Origin: Dasypus novemcinctus
Lineage: Eukaryota; Chordata; Mammalia; Cingulata; Dasypodidae
Direction: 5' to 3'
DNA: 64,000 nucleotides
Assembly (NCBI RefSeq): GCF_030445035.2
Contig: NC_080683.1
Coordinates: 23,711,528-23,775,527, forward strand
Shown here in pieces: positions 23,116 through 36,224 of the stretch; the first letter of the stretch is position 1, and each line of letters opens with the position of its first letter. The notes beneath the pieces are model-generated. The model had not been told where the DNA came from. It ran no database searches and worked only from the letters and a program-made list of their open reading frames with translations. A program made the position numbers and the translations under genes.

Positions 23116-25631
23116 TGCAGCCTCTCCTCCTGAGTCATATTCTCCCATTTATAAATGAAGACACTAAAACCTAGGTTGCTGGACTTCGAGGAGCATCAGG
23201 GAACATTCTAATACATAAGGGGCAAAGCACAGATCCTGGCACTTTGTAGGTGTTGAATAAAATGGTTGCTACTATTTTGTCCTTTACCAACTTGGAGCTT
23301 TTGGACTACCTAATATTTTTTTCAGTTTCTAACAGCAAATGGATCACTCAATAAGGCCTCCACAAAGGCTCCCCACAGAAATCAGAGCTAGAAAAGAAGC
23401 AAAAGGCCATCTTTCCCAAACCTTCATTTTTAAAGGTAAGAAAAGCAATGCCTAGAGAACATGAGTGTTTTGTTTCCACTTGCACCCAGGAACAAGACTG
23501 GACCACAGACCTCATGTCAGATTGGTGTTTTGTTTCCATCATGCTGTGTTTTCTCCTGATATAGCTTGCTTTCTGAACAGCCTTACCACTCAAACTTTTG
23601 TGAGAATTTTTAGACTGCCATTTTTGTGAGCTCAAATAGTCCTAAACCTAATAAAATCACACCTATGTTGACTGAAAAAGCACAAAGAAAAATAATTACA
23701 GTACATCTCCCCTAGTAGATCATTAGACCTCATGGCAGCTGACAGGTAAAAAAGTCTCCTACCCCTTTCCTTGACTCAGCCATCCTTTCTTCTTCATTTG
23801 CAAAAACACTAATGCTGAATTTCCAGGAGCTTTGTATTATTCACAAGGAAGTTTAATACACACATGCGTGCGTGCACCATCCCCTGAAAGGACCATCTGA
23901 ATCCAAATTTTCTGAGTTGTTTTTTTTTTTTAAAGGAATATCCCTAGGCCATAACTCCTAATTTCAGGATTGCTGGGTGTGAAGCCCAAGAACATGTATT
24001 AAATTTGTGCTCCTCATTAAATTACCTTAACGTTTGAAAACTATCACCTTGGAGCCGAGGACAGAGGTCAAATACAGAGGGTAGCAAAATATACCCCTGA
24101 AGCCTGCATTCCCAGGACTGAGTTTTTTTTTATTTATTTTCATTTCCTGACTTTCTTTTCTGTGCCTGCCTCCCCCCAACCCTCATCCCTCCCCACCCCA
24201 CCAACACTGTCTCCCCCACCATAATGTTTCACTCTCCCACCCACCTCTCTTCTTTTTGCTTTTCCTTTCTTGATAAAAATGGGCTCTGCGTAGGCTAGAA
24301 GATGCTTATGAGTTTCAGACAAGCATTTATAGATATGTATAAATGTGTGTGCTAAGGATCATTGGTTTTAATCATTTTTCTTAATTTACTGCAGCATATT
24401 TAGATTCTAAATAAAAATTCCTTTCTGATGCTGGTAAAATATCCATGAAAATCATTATGCAGTTTCTCCCAAAAAGAACAATTCATTTAGGGTAAGTTAA
24501 TCACATAGAGTAAGGTCATCGAAGGACTTTGTAGGGTCAGTGGATTTCAAGGTCTTATCTCAGGCCAGTCTGCAAGGAAAAGAATTCAGAGGAGGGCAAG
24601 AAACACAGAAAAGCATACCCATTTCCCTCAAGTATCTCAAGACTACCAGGGAAACCAGGCCAAGGAAGGACAAGAAAAATGAGAAGGCCAAGGGAGAATG
24701 TGGTGGAGGCCCATGAGAAAATGACCATCTGGGGGAAAATGGAGTCCCCACAGATCACTGGAAAAGAAGAGGAAAATACCCTTCTCTTTACATTTGTCAC
24801 AGCTTACCTGACTCTTCTTTTCCCTCTGATCTATTCATGACCAGTTGGTTAGATGAAGCCCTTCTCCTTCCCCTACCTGACTGAAATATGTACCTTGTGT
24901 GTATGACAGCAAAGTTGTTCTACTTCCAACACTCCCACTTTATCTAATAAGGCAATCCCCTGATCTACCTAGATCTGTACCCAGCCAACCCTGCTTGATT
25001 ACTTATTTTAACAATCTGTATCCCAGAGGTGTAGAACAGGTGAAAACCAACCACTTCTCATGCAACTGAGGAACAATAAAAGACCAGGAGAGCACATTAG
25101 AGACTTAGTAGAACTTTCATTCTTCACTCACGGAGGATCCTTGGGCAGTGCAAGTGTCCTCCATGCACTGTCAATGGTATTAGGAGAGATGCCTTTTGTT
25201 TCCTCCTAGTACGTTTTCAGTCCCTAGTACCCCAGTAAACATTTCATAATGTCTCCTCAAATAAAATGTTTACATCCCTTGGTTGCCACCAACATTTGAT
25301 GTGGTTCCTCCAAGAGATCAAAATGTTATATTTTAGGTCTTTTCTCATGTATCTGCTCCATTCTATCTAGATAAGAAAATAACCCATGGGAAGATGTCAT
25401 TAATACACATTGCTTTTGAGCCATAAAATTATATGGTTCAGCCATAAATCCTCTGGTAATACAGGCTTTCATGCCTTTAGGTTGGAAAATTTGAGAGGAT
25501 TTCTATTTAACTTCAGGTGAGTTTCCATGGTACTAATGAGGGAATTCCAATTGCACGTGATATATCTATTTTAATACACTAAGTTCCTATCCATAAATGT
25601 TTCCATTGAAGAATTCCACCATATATCAGTA
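23115..25631. other. Unique intergenic DNA, no gene seen
   Basis: A MIR 3'-end-like stretch is at about 23215-23275 (tggcactttgtaggtgttgaat). Pyrimidine-rich sequence lies near 24140-24270. Nothing resembling an exon. Confidence 0.5.
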
Positions 25632-25639
25632 AAGATGAA

Positions 25640-26000
25640 GAAAGCGAATGTGGCTCAAACAATTGAGCTCCCGTCTACCATATGGGTAATCCCAGGTTCA
25701 GTTCCCAGGGCCTCCTGGTGAAGGCAAGCTGGCCCATGCGGCAAGCTGACACAACAAAATGATGCAACAGAGGAAAAGACAATAAGAGATACAACAAACC
25801 AGGGAGCTGAGGTGGCTCAAGCGATTGGTTGCCTCTCTCCCACATCAGAATACCATGGGATCAGTTCCTGGAGCCTCTTAAAGAGAAGACAAGAAGACAA
25901 GCAGACACAGAAGAATGTGCAGCAAATGGACACAGAGAGCAGACAGTGAGCGCAAATGGCAAGGGGGTGGGGAATAAATGAAATAAATCTTTAAAAAATA
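25640..26000 (+). mobile_element. DAS-type SINE, dimeric form
   Basis: The first head (aagcgaatgtggctcaaac) and a second unit (agggagctgaggtggctcaa) are followed by the GACACAGA body and an A/T tail. Flanks carry GATGAA-type duplications (25634 and 26002). Confidence 0.88.
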
Positions 26001-26470
26001 ATGATGAATTGCTAATACATATAAAATGTTTGTGGAAAAGTTGATAGGTGAAAGAATCTAGTCCTCATTCCTCCATTAATAGTTTGCTGCATTTCAAGGA
26101 AACCTGTCATGTGAATATACAAATTGATAAAGCAAATAAAGGCCCACTGCAAAGAGTCCTTCATTTCAAAGAATAATTTTATCATTTTTCCTTTTTCAAA
26201 ATGAGCTTTTAGTGTTAGCAATTTAAAAAGAGTAATTTTACTAACTTGTTTATTGATTAAACAATTAATCAATTAAGAACAGCTAATTAGAAGAGATAGG
26301 TGTTTCATATATACATATGAACATTATTCTTTTTTTATAAAATCCTTTATATATTTATTTCAGTTTCCTGCAATTATATAGAACTAAATTTTTCCTGACT
26401 CCTTCCTGAAGATATGGGAAAATTCGTTTATATGTCCATGGTCTTCATTAATAGAGCCAAATTACTTTAT

Positions 26471-26678
26471 TTATTTATTTATTTTTCCAAATTCTACTTA
26501 ATTTATTCACTTTTTTAAAAGATATTACATTAAAAAAATATGCCCCCACCGCCCCCACCGCACCACTCCCCCACAGTAACACTCTCCCCCATCACCATGT
26601 CACATCCATTGCATCTGGTGAGTACATCTCTGGGCATCGCTGCACCCCATGTCCCGTGTTCCACACCATAGCCCACAC
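26471..26678 (-). mobile_element. Short 5'-truncated L1 3'-end insertion, antisense
   Basis: Flanked by a perfect 14-base duplication CCAAATTACTTTAT (26457-26470 and 26679-26692). The interior is the reversed end of the same family as 33110-34095 (ccattgcatctggtgagtac), starting with a T-rich stretch. Confidence 0.9.
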
Positions 26679-26699
26679 CCAAATTACTTTATAGGCTCA

Positions 26700-26860
26700 A
26701 AACCCTCCATTCAGTTATGCTGTGAATGTTTACTGAGAACCTACTTCATGTCAGGCACTCATACTCATCCCTGGGATTGGAGATATATCTTTGAATAAAA
26801 CAAACTAATGCCCCTGAGCTCATGACGCTTACATTCTAACTTATGTTATCAAATAGGAAG
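26700..26860. mobile_element. L2-like relict
   Basis: Contains tactgagaacctacttcatg and a caggcactc / tgagctcatgacgcttacat pattern typical of ancient L2-type repeats. Degraded. Confidence 0.55.
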
Positions 26861-28700
26861 ACTAAGCTCTAGAAACAAGATTGGTGTTCTAATATATAGT
26901 TTTCAACTTATTTCCTAGTAATTATTCCACTTCTCTAGGCCTCACAGATTTCCTTTTTAAATACCCTTTCTATTAAAATACACTTTACACACCTCACCAA
27001 GGTATTTTAAAAGTTAGCAAAACAGCATAGATACAGAAAGTCATCCACAAAAGAATTCAGATGCATCTGTAGGAGATATTGAGGAATAAACAATGCTGTC
27101 TACCTTCAAGGAGGTAGAAATCTTGCTGAAGTATTTGTTTCAGCCATGAAACAAATATTCATGATCAATGACCGAACAGTGTGCTGTTGACAATAACTGC
27201 AATTGGAGAAATCAGTGAGCACTCGGCTAACTGGGGAAAGAATCAAGGAGAAGCTAGAATTTGGATGGTTGTCAAATATTAGGCAGAGTAAGAAAAGCCT
27301 AGAGATATGAATGAAGACAACGATGAGAACTACTTGATATGGAATGGGAGAAATAGTAGGCCAGGGAAAGGACATGGAAAGTCATCTTGGAGGCCTTAAA
27401 ATCCAGGCAGAGGGTTTGATGCAACAGGGAGCCAGGGGAGGTCTCGGGAATGAAGGAGAAACACTGACAGTGCTATTTTATGAGGATCTGCACTGTATGC
27501 TGTTTATCTACTCTAAGCCAGGAAAAAGGAGAGAACCGTGTATCCCTGAGACCAGAAGAAATATTATCAATACACCTTGGGTCCTCTACCTTTACTTATT
27601 TGAGACAAGACAAAAGGTGAAGCAAAACTTTGGCTCAACCTTCCTCTTCCCAGTGCTAAAGATGAATAGCTTGGTCTTGTTCTACTCTCATTCCATTAGG
27701 CAGGCTGAACCTAAAATACTGTGGAAAACATAATTTATATATGCATGGTAACTTAATAGAGTAAGAGTCCAGAGAAACTCTTATTGAAAATCTCTACATA
27801 ATGTTGTCATTCAGTTAAGAACGGTTTTAACAGAAAATCCAAGGTATCAATGGCTTAAACGAGATGTAACTTTCTTTCTAATATGAAAGAAATCAAGAAG
27901 TAAATAGTACAGGGTTGGTGAGGTGACTCCAGTCATCAGTGACCCAGACTCCTGTCCCTTGGCTCCACCATCTGAGCACTGGTTTTCACTTAAAGTTCAA
28001 GTCACAGCCCAAGATGGCTGCCGTCATCCCACATCACAAGCTACAGGAATGAGGAAGAGGGAAAAGACTAAATTACCTTTCCTCCCTGACTCTGCTCCCT
28101 TTGACCACCCTTCGTGAAGTTTCACACCACGTTGCACTTACAGTTCACTGGTCCTATGACTCTACGACCTTTGGAGGCTTGGCAGTGATTCATTCCTAGT
28201 AAAACTGAGCTCAGTAAAACTGAGTTCATCAGGGCTAAAAAGTAACTAAATTTAAAAGTCTGAATATAAACTTTCCAGATTGAAACAGAATGGGAAGTGA
28301 AACATGGCGACAGTCGAGGCAATTAAAGAATGGACATGTTTTTTCTAAGATTAGACAAGAAATCAAACAAGCACCAGGATCCAGAATCCAGTCTTTCCTT
28401 CTGCCTTATAGATTGCTGAAGTGTGTGTTAAAATACACTTTCCCCATATTCTCCAAATGTTAGCATTCTACCTCATTTGATTTAGATACCTATTTGAGAA
28501 TAAAATGTAGACATAATGCTTTTTTACCCCAAAATGCTATAGTGTGTATCTCCTATATATAAAGCCATTCTTTTATGTAGCCACAATACAATGTTCAAAA
28601 TCAGGAACTTAATATTGATGGAATACTATTTATAACCTACAAATCTTATTTAGATGTTGCCAATTATCCCACTAACATCTTTTTTCCCCCTTATTAGAAA
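26860..28700. other. Unique intergenic DNA, no gene seen
   Basis: No recognisable coding exon or strong repeat. The frame at 27344-27733 has no known relative and looks accidental. Confidence 0.5.
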
Positions 28701-29110
28701 AGTTGTGAGTTTAGAGAATAATCTTGCATAAAATACAGGATTGCTACATATCACCCCACCAACAACACTGTGTATTGGTTTGGAACATTCGTTACAATTG
28801 ATAACAGATTTTTATAATTGTACTATTAATTAAAGTCCATGGCTTAACTTAGTGTTCACTGCTTGTAGTGCAATTCCCTGGATTATTAAAAATTTTTCTG
28901 TTACCATAAAATCTAACATTTCCCCTTTTAATCAAACGCAGATATATATTTCAGTGATGTTAATTGCATTCACAATGTTGTGCTATCATCACCACAATCC
29001 ATTTCTAAAACATTTCTATCATTCCAAATAGGAACCCTGTACATTTTAAGTCTAACTTCCCATTCTCAATCCCCACCCTGTCCCCAAAAGCATCTTTTAT
29101 AGTAAAGAAA
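28700..29110 (-). mobile_element. L1 3' UTR fragment, antisense
   Basis: It matches the layout of 1100-1380 (tttttataattgtactatta, a gtgctgttaattacat/gtgatgttaattgcat pair, ccatcatcaccatccaat/ctatcatcaccacaatcc), so it is another copy of the same L1 3' end. Confidence 0.7.
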
Positions 29111-29269
29111 TTTTTAGATCATGCATTGCATTGGTTGTCATATCTCTTTAGTCTCCTATAATATGGAATCGTTTCTCAGTATGTCTTTCATGATATCAAA
29201 AGCCATTTTGTAGTACGGCTCTTAAATTGCATTTGTCCAGTATTTCTTTCACACATTAGGAAAGAGTGA

Positions 29270-29640
29270 CTATGCAGCGGAAACACCTGGCAGACATTTT
29301 AAACAAGTGATCAACATTAATATCACGGGTAATGGGACTAATTGACATTATTTGCCAACTGCTATGATGCAATGAGAACACATTATTTGTGGGCTATTAC
29401 TGCCAGAAATGTATAATCCGAATCTAATTTGGTCCTTTTATTTCTTGTAATATGTTAAAATTGTTCAAGAAAAATGACTTCTTTTCCATGCTTCCCTTGT
29501 CAATCTGTTGTAATTGGATGATGGAATTGGATCATTAGTACTGAGTTCAACCGCCATATTTACTTCAAGGTCTTGATAGGTGGCCAGAGAAGGGTGAGTG
29601 CCACAAAGAGAATGCCAAGTGCATATTTTTCATTCATTAT
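29270..29640. promoter_or_regulatory. Candidate conserved noncoding element
   Basis: Repeat-free and compositionally balanced, with several homeodomain-type cores (gggactaattgacatt, gtaattggatgatggaattg, ggatcattag). Its function is a guess from appearance and from its place upstream of a developmental gene. Confidence 0.25.
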
Positions 29641-30300
29641 CACAGCTGTGTTTCTAGGTTTCTATAATTCCTACCACTCTTTTTACTTAACCAGTTATAT
29701 TCTCAGTACTTCTTTGTATATAAATATGTAGACCAAGAATCTGGAAAACTGAAGGAAAAGTTCAGTTTCATTCAGAATTCCAGAATTTGAAACAAAGACT
29801 GTTGCTTCTTGTGTTATTTTTAAAACAATTTCTAAAGTTCGTTTATGCTTCATTCAGACCTGAAGACAAAAGTAGATTTTAAAATATTTTTCAAATGAAT
29901 TTTCTGTCTCTTTTCCCATGAAAGCCTAAGTATAGTATTGCTACAATTTGCATAGAGAACTAAAATTATATTTTTTGTGTTGTCTAATAGCAATCTATCC
30001 TCAAAAGTCAAATTTCCAGAGCCAGATGAAGTCTCTCATTCCCCCATTAAACTCAAGCTACATGGCTATGAAGAGAAACATGGTAATTACCAGCTTGCAT
30101 TATTTCTCCTTCTCCATGTTATTTCATACATTTTATTTGTTTTATTTTGTATCAGGGATTAATCTGGAATGTCTGTTTTCAATTACAGATTCCCTTTATA
30201 CAGAACATTTAAAATACTATTTTTAATATAATTTATTCCTAATTTTAAATCCTGTGGAAGAAGACCATCAACAGCTTCTAAAGGCTTCCTTTAAAAAGTA
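29640..30300. other. AT-rich unique DNA, no gene seen
   Basis: Nothing supported; frames are short and unlike known proteins. Confidence 0.45.
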
Positions 30301-31920
30301 TACGAGGGGAGACAACCAGTAAGATGGCAGCAGAGTAAGGAGCTCCAAAAGTCAACTCCTGCTACAGGGCACTTAGTAATCACCCAGCGCTATCTGGAGT
30401 TAGCTGAGTCACCTGTTTGGGAGCTCCGGGAGGCCAGAAGAGCATCCTGCAACATCCTTGAAGGAATGGAAGGAGGAGACTGCGCATCTGCTGAGAAGAC
30501 TCATAAGTAGAGCACTCCACACCACAGAGGCTGGTACCCATCCTCCACTGGAGGCACAAGCCACCTTAGGAACTGTTCTGCAGCTGGAACTGAAAGCTCC
30601 ACTTCCCTAAAATGGGGTAGGAAGAGATGGTTGGACCCAACTTCAGCTACTGATAAGTAAATTCAACAGGCTAAAGTATAATCCTGAGAACAGCTGAAGT
30701 TTGAGTCTGTCCAAGTCAGAAAAAGGTTGGGAGCTGCCATCTTAACTCCATGCCTGGCACGAAGGGAAGCAGGATGGACTGAAATTCTCGGTGCTGGCAG
30801 GGACCTGCACCAGCCTCTTGGGGAAATTATTGGCCAAGACACAGAAGCTGGTCATTATCTTAATCTGGCAGCAAAAGCCACCCCAGGAGCTATTCTGTGG
30901 CTAGAATTGGAAGCTCTATTTCCCAAAAATAGGGGAGGAGGAGACAGTTGGCCACCGATTTTGGCTACTGATTGGTAGACACACCTGGCTAAGATATAAC
31001 CCTGGGAACAGTTGGGGTGTGAATCAGTGAAGTTGGAAAGAGGCCGGTGGTTGCCATTTTGACTCCAGCCCCTGTCTGAGGGGAAGCCAGGAATGAAAAT
31101 CACAGTGACGGTAGGAACTGGTTTCTTTCACCCAGATCGGCCTGCAGCCCTATGCTAGGCTTCAGCCCCCACCTCTGGCAGGAAGAAGGCTGGCAGGCCC
31201 TGTACCAGTCTATCCAGGTAACTGCAAATAGTTTTGGCTGGCACAGACTAAAAATCAGAAGTCTACCAGGGCAACTGTGGTCATCTTAGACGTGCACTGC
31301 ATAGATTGCTGCCCTTACCTGCAGCTCCATCCCAACCCCAGGCAGGGAAGAAATGGGCAAGAAGCCTCATCAGTCTCTCTGGGCAGCTACAGTCTCAGCC
31401 TGCATGACTTGGATTATCCCACACAGCTGTGATTCTGTCCTACCCCTGGCAAAGGAGAAAGTTAGAAGAAGCTTCATTGGTCACTGGTGCAATGATGGCA
31501 CCTTGAGCCTCCACAGTTTATGGTACCAATTACAACCTTGGCTCCTACTGCACAACCAGCAAGGGAGAAAGGGCAAGAATCTCTAAACTAAAGAGAAAAA
31601 CTGCACCCAGAATAAATACTCTAGGAATCCAGATGCCAAGACACCAACAAAAAATTACAATACACACCAAGAAATAGGAAGCTATGGCCCAGTTAAAGAA
31701 ACAAGAGAAGCCTCCAAATGACACAAAGGAGTTGAGATAACTAATCATAGATGTTCAAACAGATCTCCTTAATAAACTCAATGAGGTGGGTAAAGAGATT
31801 AAGGATAATAAGAAGACACTGGATGAACACAAAGAAGAATTTGAAAGCATACATAGAAAAATAGATCTTATGGGAATGAAAGGTACAATAAATGAAATTT
31901 TAAAAAAACATTGGAGACTC
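30301..31920 (+). mobile_element. L1 5' UTR and start of ORF1 (plus strand)
   Basis: It starts gaggggagacaaccagtaag followed by ATGGCAGCAGAGTAAGGAGC, the same type of start as the minus-strand L1 at 10030. It contains monomer-like units and, from about 31680, A-rich ORF1 N-terminal coiled-coil-like sequence with stops. It breaks off near 31920. Confidence 0.8.
30550..31070 (+). repeat. Two tandem 5' UTR monomer-like units in L1
   Basis: Matching blocks occur at about 30561-30750 and 30878-31065 (gccacctt/cccaggag, attctgtggctag / gttctgcagctgg, gctgccatcttaactcc / gttgccattttgactcc). Spacing is about 317 bases, shorter than in the minus-strand L1. Confidence 0.7.
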
Positions 31921-33105
31921 ATAGCCATATAAACTTATTTGTCTTTTCCATTTCCCCCTTTTATTCAAGGTCAAAAAGCAGTTTTTAATGCCTAATATTA
32001 CATGTAGGCTGAGACATTCTGCTGGTCTGAGTTGAGCCTTTTATTCAAGGTCTTTTTCTAGTTACAGCATCAGCTGGTGCTTGGTAGTAATCCCACGGCA
32101 CCAGGGAGGCTCATCCCCAGGTGTCATGTCCCAGCCTGGGGGGAAGGTTAATGCATTTACATCCTGAGTTTGGCTTAGAGAGTGGCTCTCAGGAGGCAAC
32201 TCTTAGGCACTCTGCAGCTCTAGGCCTAGATCATATTTCAGGTGCACAGGCTCATAAGCATAGTCATCAGTATCAAGGGCTCATTGTTGGACCATCCTTC
32301 TTTATTGGTCTTTGCCATTGCACTTGGGGGACTGTTGCTGTTCCATTGGGGAATGTGATAGAGCTCCCCTGGCTAGGAACTCAGCACTCCCTCAGTTGTT
32401 GTTTTTAACTGTAACCACTATGAAAATATCCAAACATTTTTATGTACCCTGTATACATGCCCTGGAGAACTCCCTTCCAACCATGTGCCCCCCACCAATA
32501 ACACCCACACCAGTGTTCCCTCCCTGCCATAGTTGAACCTCTCTGTGATCCAAAACTTCTTCAAAAATGAAGCCTAATATATTACCAGGTTCCATTAATA
32601 GTAAAATGGAATATAGTGATGTGTTTAAAGGTTAGATATAGAATACATACTAATTTAGAAAAGTTAAAGTAAAAATAAATTGGGGTATCAAAAAATGAAA
32701 AAGCTTTGTTTCTGATGTTTTGCCTTTCATCACTGCAATAGGTGTTGCCCTGTATGTACAGTGGCAAGGTAATTTCTTCTATTTCTTCCTCAGTATCTAT
32801 ACCCTTTCTTTTTCTTTTTCTTTTCCTCTAATTATTAAGTTTGTCTTCACAAAAGTTTTAGATTATAGTAATTCACATATACAATATACGGTACTTCCAC
32901 ATAAAACACTTTGTCCCTTCCCCAGCAATGATCTTTTTACATGTTCATATTATATTTGCTGCAGCTGATGTACAGATATTGAAACAATAGCTTTCAGACA
33001 TGGTTCCATTTTGGTTTACATTATGGTTTACATTTTAGCCTACAAACTTTTACACATTTTTGGTGTAATTTAACATGTCCTATATCCATCATTGCATGAT
33101 CTTGT
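31921..33105 (-). mobile_element. L1 3' end copies, antisense
   Basis: Shared words with 10806-11645 and a reversed orientation (tcatgtcccagcctggggg, ggcttagagagtggctctca). Probably inserted within the plus-strand L1 cluster. Substructure is unclear. Confidence 0.5.
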
Positions 33106-33109
33106 GGGA

Positions 33110-34095
33110 CACTTCCATTGAGATCATCAGAGGGGTCATGCTTACACATGCCTCAGCAGGGTCCTGAGGCAGCCAAAGTAGATACAAGCCCAGGTACTGG
33201 TTCTCCTGAGGGCTACAGAGACACACATAGAACCATACAGAGGTTCTATGGTCATGGCAGATGGCTCTGGAGTTCAGGGCCATGTCAGTTGGCCCTACTT
33301 TGGAGTCTGTGTTCCTAAGTGTGATGGAGTTGGACTCAGATGTGACCTTTCTACACATGCCTCTTTTGTTATTTTTACCAGACCTGTGGTTGGCACTGGG
33401 GTTGGTGTATACTCAGGGGACCTGAATCTCTAGACTGTCCATGTGACAGCCAGGCCCTGAGCCTCAGCAGACTTGCAACTCCTACCCTCTGGTTTATTGG
33501 ACTTGCCCCAGCCAGCTAACAGGGAGGTGAAGAAGGTCAATCACCACACCAGAGAGCCGAGGGTGCCAACAGCTGCAAGCAGGAGAATTGCATCCATAAT
33601 CCATGTGGAATCTAAGCCCCCTCTCGATATAGAGGTGAAGTGCACATAACCATCCCAAGGGCCACAGGATGGAGGAATAGAGTATGGACTGGAGTGGACT
33701 TGCTGATATTCTACTGTGGAACTCTTGTGGTTAGTAATGGAAGAAATTGTGGCATTGATGTGGAGAAAGTGGCCACAGTGGCTGCTGAGGGTAGGGAGGA
33801 GGAAGAGATATGACGGGGGAGCATTTTCAGGACTTGGAGTTGTCCTGGGTGGTACTGCGGGGACAGATGCTGGACTTTGTGTGTCCTTCCATGGCCCACT
33901 GGGTGGACTGGGAGAGAGTGTGAACTAGGGTATGGACCATTATCCATGTGGTGCAGTGGTCCTCCAGGATGTATTCACCAAATGCAATGAAAGCCTGCAG
34001 TGATGAGGGAGGTTGTTGATGTGGGAAGAGTGGGGTGAGGGGGGTGGGGGGTATATGGGGACCTCATATTTTTTAATGTAACATTTTAAAAAAAG
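33110..34095 (+). mobile_element. Poly(A)-ended L1-type 3'-end repeat, direct copy
   Basis: Reference copy for the family seen at 16432, 26471, 44253 and 45131. It ends gtatatggggacctcatatt, then an AATGTAACATTTT-like end and an A-run. No coding potential. Confidence 0.65.
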
Positions 34096-35300
34096 GCCTA
34101 AATAACTGGAAGACTATTCCACGCTCATGGATTGGAAGACTAAATATCATTAAGATGTCAATTCTACTCAAATTGATATACAGATTCAATGCAATCCTCA
34201 TAAACACTTCACCAGCATTAAAAAAAAAAGAAGTTGAAAACACGCTATCAAAATTATTTGGAAGGATAAGGAGTCCTGAATAGCCAGAAACATCATAAAA
34301 AGGAAAAGCAAACCCTCATCTCCAGACTTTGAATCATATTACTTAGCTATAGTGCTAAAAACAGCATGGTACTGGCATACAGACAGACACAGAGTCCAAT
34401 GGAACCAAATTGATGGTTCAGGAACAGACCCTCAAATGTATGGTCAAATGATTTTTGACTAGCCTATCAAATCCACACAGCTCAGGCAGAACAGCCCATT
34501 CAACAAATCGTGCTGAAAGAATTGGATATCCATAGCCAAAAGAAGGAAAGAGGACTCCTATCTCACACCTTATCCAAAAGTTAACTCAAAATGGATCAAA
34601 AACCTAAAAATAAAAGCAAGAATCATAAAACTTCTAGAAGAAATTGTAGGAAAATATCTTCAAGAGCTAGTGGTAGGTGGTGGATTCTTAAAGGAGATGA
34701 GAAGGACTGAGATGGACTACTGATATTTAATGTATGTAGAAGTTTTAAATAGCTTTACTGTAAACTTGTGGAAATAGACAGACTGGATTGTAACACATAG
34801 TGAGTAACAGCTAGTTTATAAACGGGGATGTGGCTGAAAATGGTGCCTAGGTACGTACATGTCAATTGTCAGAAGGCTAGAGAATAATCTAGGAACTGAA
34901 TAGCACAGTAAACCAAGAGGTGGATGAGAATTGTGGTCGATGGTACAGATGCAAGAGTGCCTTTTGTTAGCTGGAGCAAATGTACGTCACTGCTGCAGGG
35001 TGATGGGAATGTGGAGAAGCATGGGAAAAATACAGCTGGAGTGACCTATGGACTGTGGTTAGTAGTAATAATATAATATTCTTGCATCTACGCAAAAGAT
35101 GTACTGTGTTGATAATGAGGCAGTATGGAAAATGTGAGCCAAATGTACACTATGGACATAGTAACAATCAGATAATATTATCTTATCTGTAGCAAATGTT
35201 CCACCACAGTTGGTGTGTTGATGGGCGGGTATCGTTTGGGAATTCTGCACAAGTGCATGATTGTTTTATAAGTTTGCAACTTCTGTCATAAAAATATATT
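34095..35300 (+). mobile_element. L1 ORF2 3' end and 3' UTR, plus strand
   Basis: ORF2-type DNA (ctcatggattggaagacta, aagatgtcaattctactcaa, gcatggtactggcatacaga) with stops leads into 3' UTR at about 34680. It may be the distal part of the same L1 whose 5' end is at 30301. Confidence 0.85.
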
Positions 35301-35790
35301 TTAAAAATAATAATAGAGTAGGTTGGGGGAAAAGCACACCAAATGTAAGGTAAGGACTATAATTAATAATAAGATTTTGACAATATTCTTTTATAATTTG
35401 TAACAGATGTCTCACAAAAATGCAAGGTGTTGGTGGAGGGTTGATGTATGGGATCCCTGTATGATGTTATGCGTGTTTGCTTTGTAAGTTCACAACTTTT
35501 ACTATTCACTTATTGTTTATGTATGTTCCTATATAAATGATATAAAGATAATAATAACAGGGTTGGTTGGGGGAAAAATACTTTAGTTAGTAGTAATATT
35601 TTGACAATGCTCTTTAATCATTAGTTTAAAAGGTTTAACAACAGTGCAAGTTATTTGTGGTAGGGTGAGTTGTGAGAGTCCTGTATGATGTTGTATATGT
35701 TTGTTTTGTAAATTCACAACTATTATTATACACTGATTGTTTATGTATGTTTATGTATGAGTGATATACTTCAAGAAATTAATTTTTTAA
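35075..35790 (+). repeat. Three tandem units of about 225 bp in the L1 3' UTR
   Basis: The units share, in order, a gta(c)aca/aacag block, a gttggtgtgttgatg / gttggtggagggttgatg / atttgtggtagggtgagttg block, a ttgttttataagtttgcaac / tgctttgtaagttcacaac / tgttttgtaaattcacaac block, and a closing AAAATA/ggttgggggaaaa link. They lie at about 35075-35335, 35336-35575 and 35576-35790. Confidence 0.7.
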
Positions 35791-35804
35791 AAGAAGTATA
35801 TGAG

Positions 35805-36213
35805 GGAAAATGGATGTGGCTCAAGCAGTTGGGCTCCCGTCTACTGTACAGGAAGTCCAAGGTTCGATACCCAGGGCCTCCTGGTGAAGGCAAAGCTGGC
35901 CCATGTGGAGTGCCACCCCATACAGGAGTGCTGCCCTGCACAGGAGTGCCAGCTGCACAGAGAGCTGGCGCAGCAAGATGACACAACAAAAAGAGACACA
36001 GAGGAGAGACAATAAGAGACGTAGCAGAACAGGGAGCTGAGATTGTGCAAGAGAATGATCGCCTCTCTCCCACTGCAGAAGGTCCCAGGATCAGTTCCCA
36101 GAGCTGCTTAATGAGAATACAAGCAGACACAGAAGAACACACAGCTAATGGACACAGAGAGCAGACAACAGAGGGAAGGGGAGGAGAAATAAATAAATAA
36201 ATCTTTTTTTTTT
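35805..36213 (+). mobile_element. DAS-type SINE, dimeric
   Basis: Perfect 11-base flanking duplication AAGTATATGAG (35794-35804 and 36214-36224). Heads are at about 35810 and 36030. Confidence 0.93.
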
Positions 36214-36224
36214 AAGTATATGAG

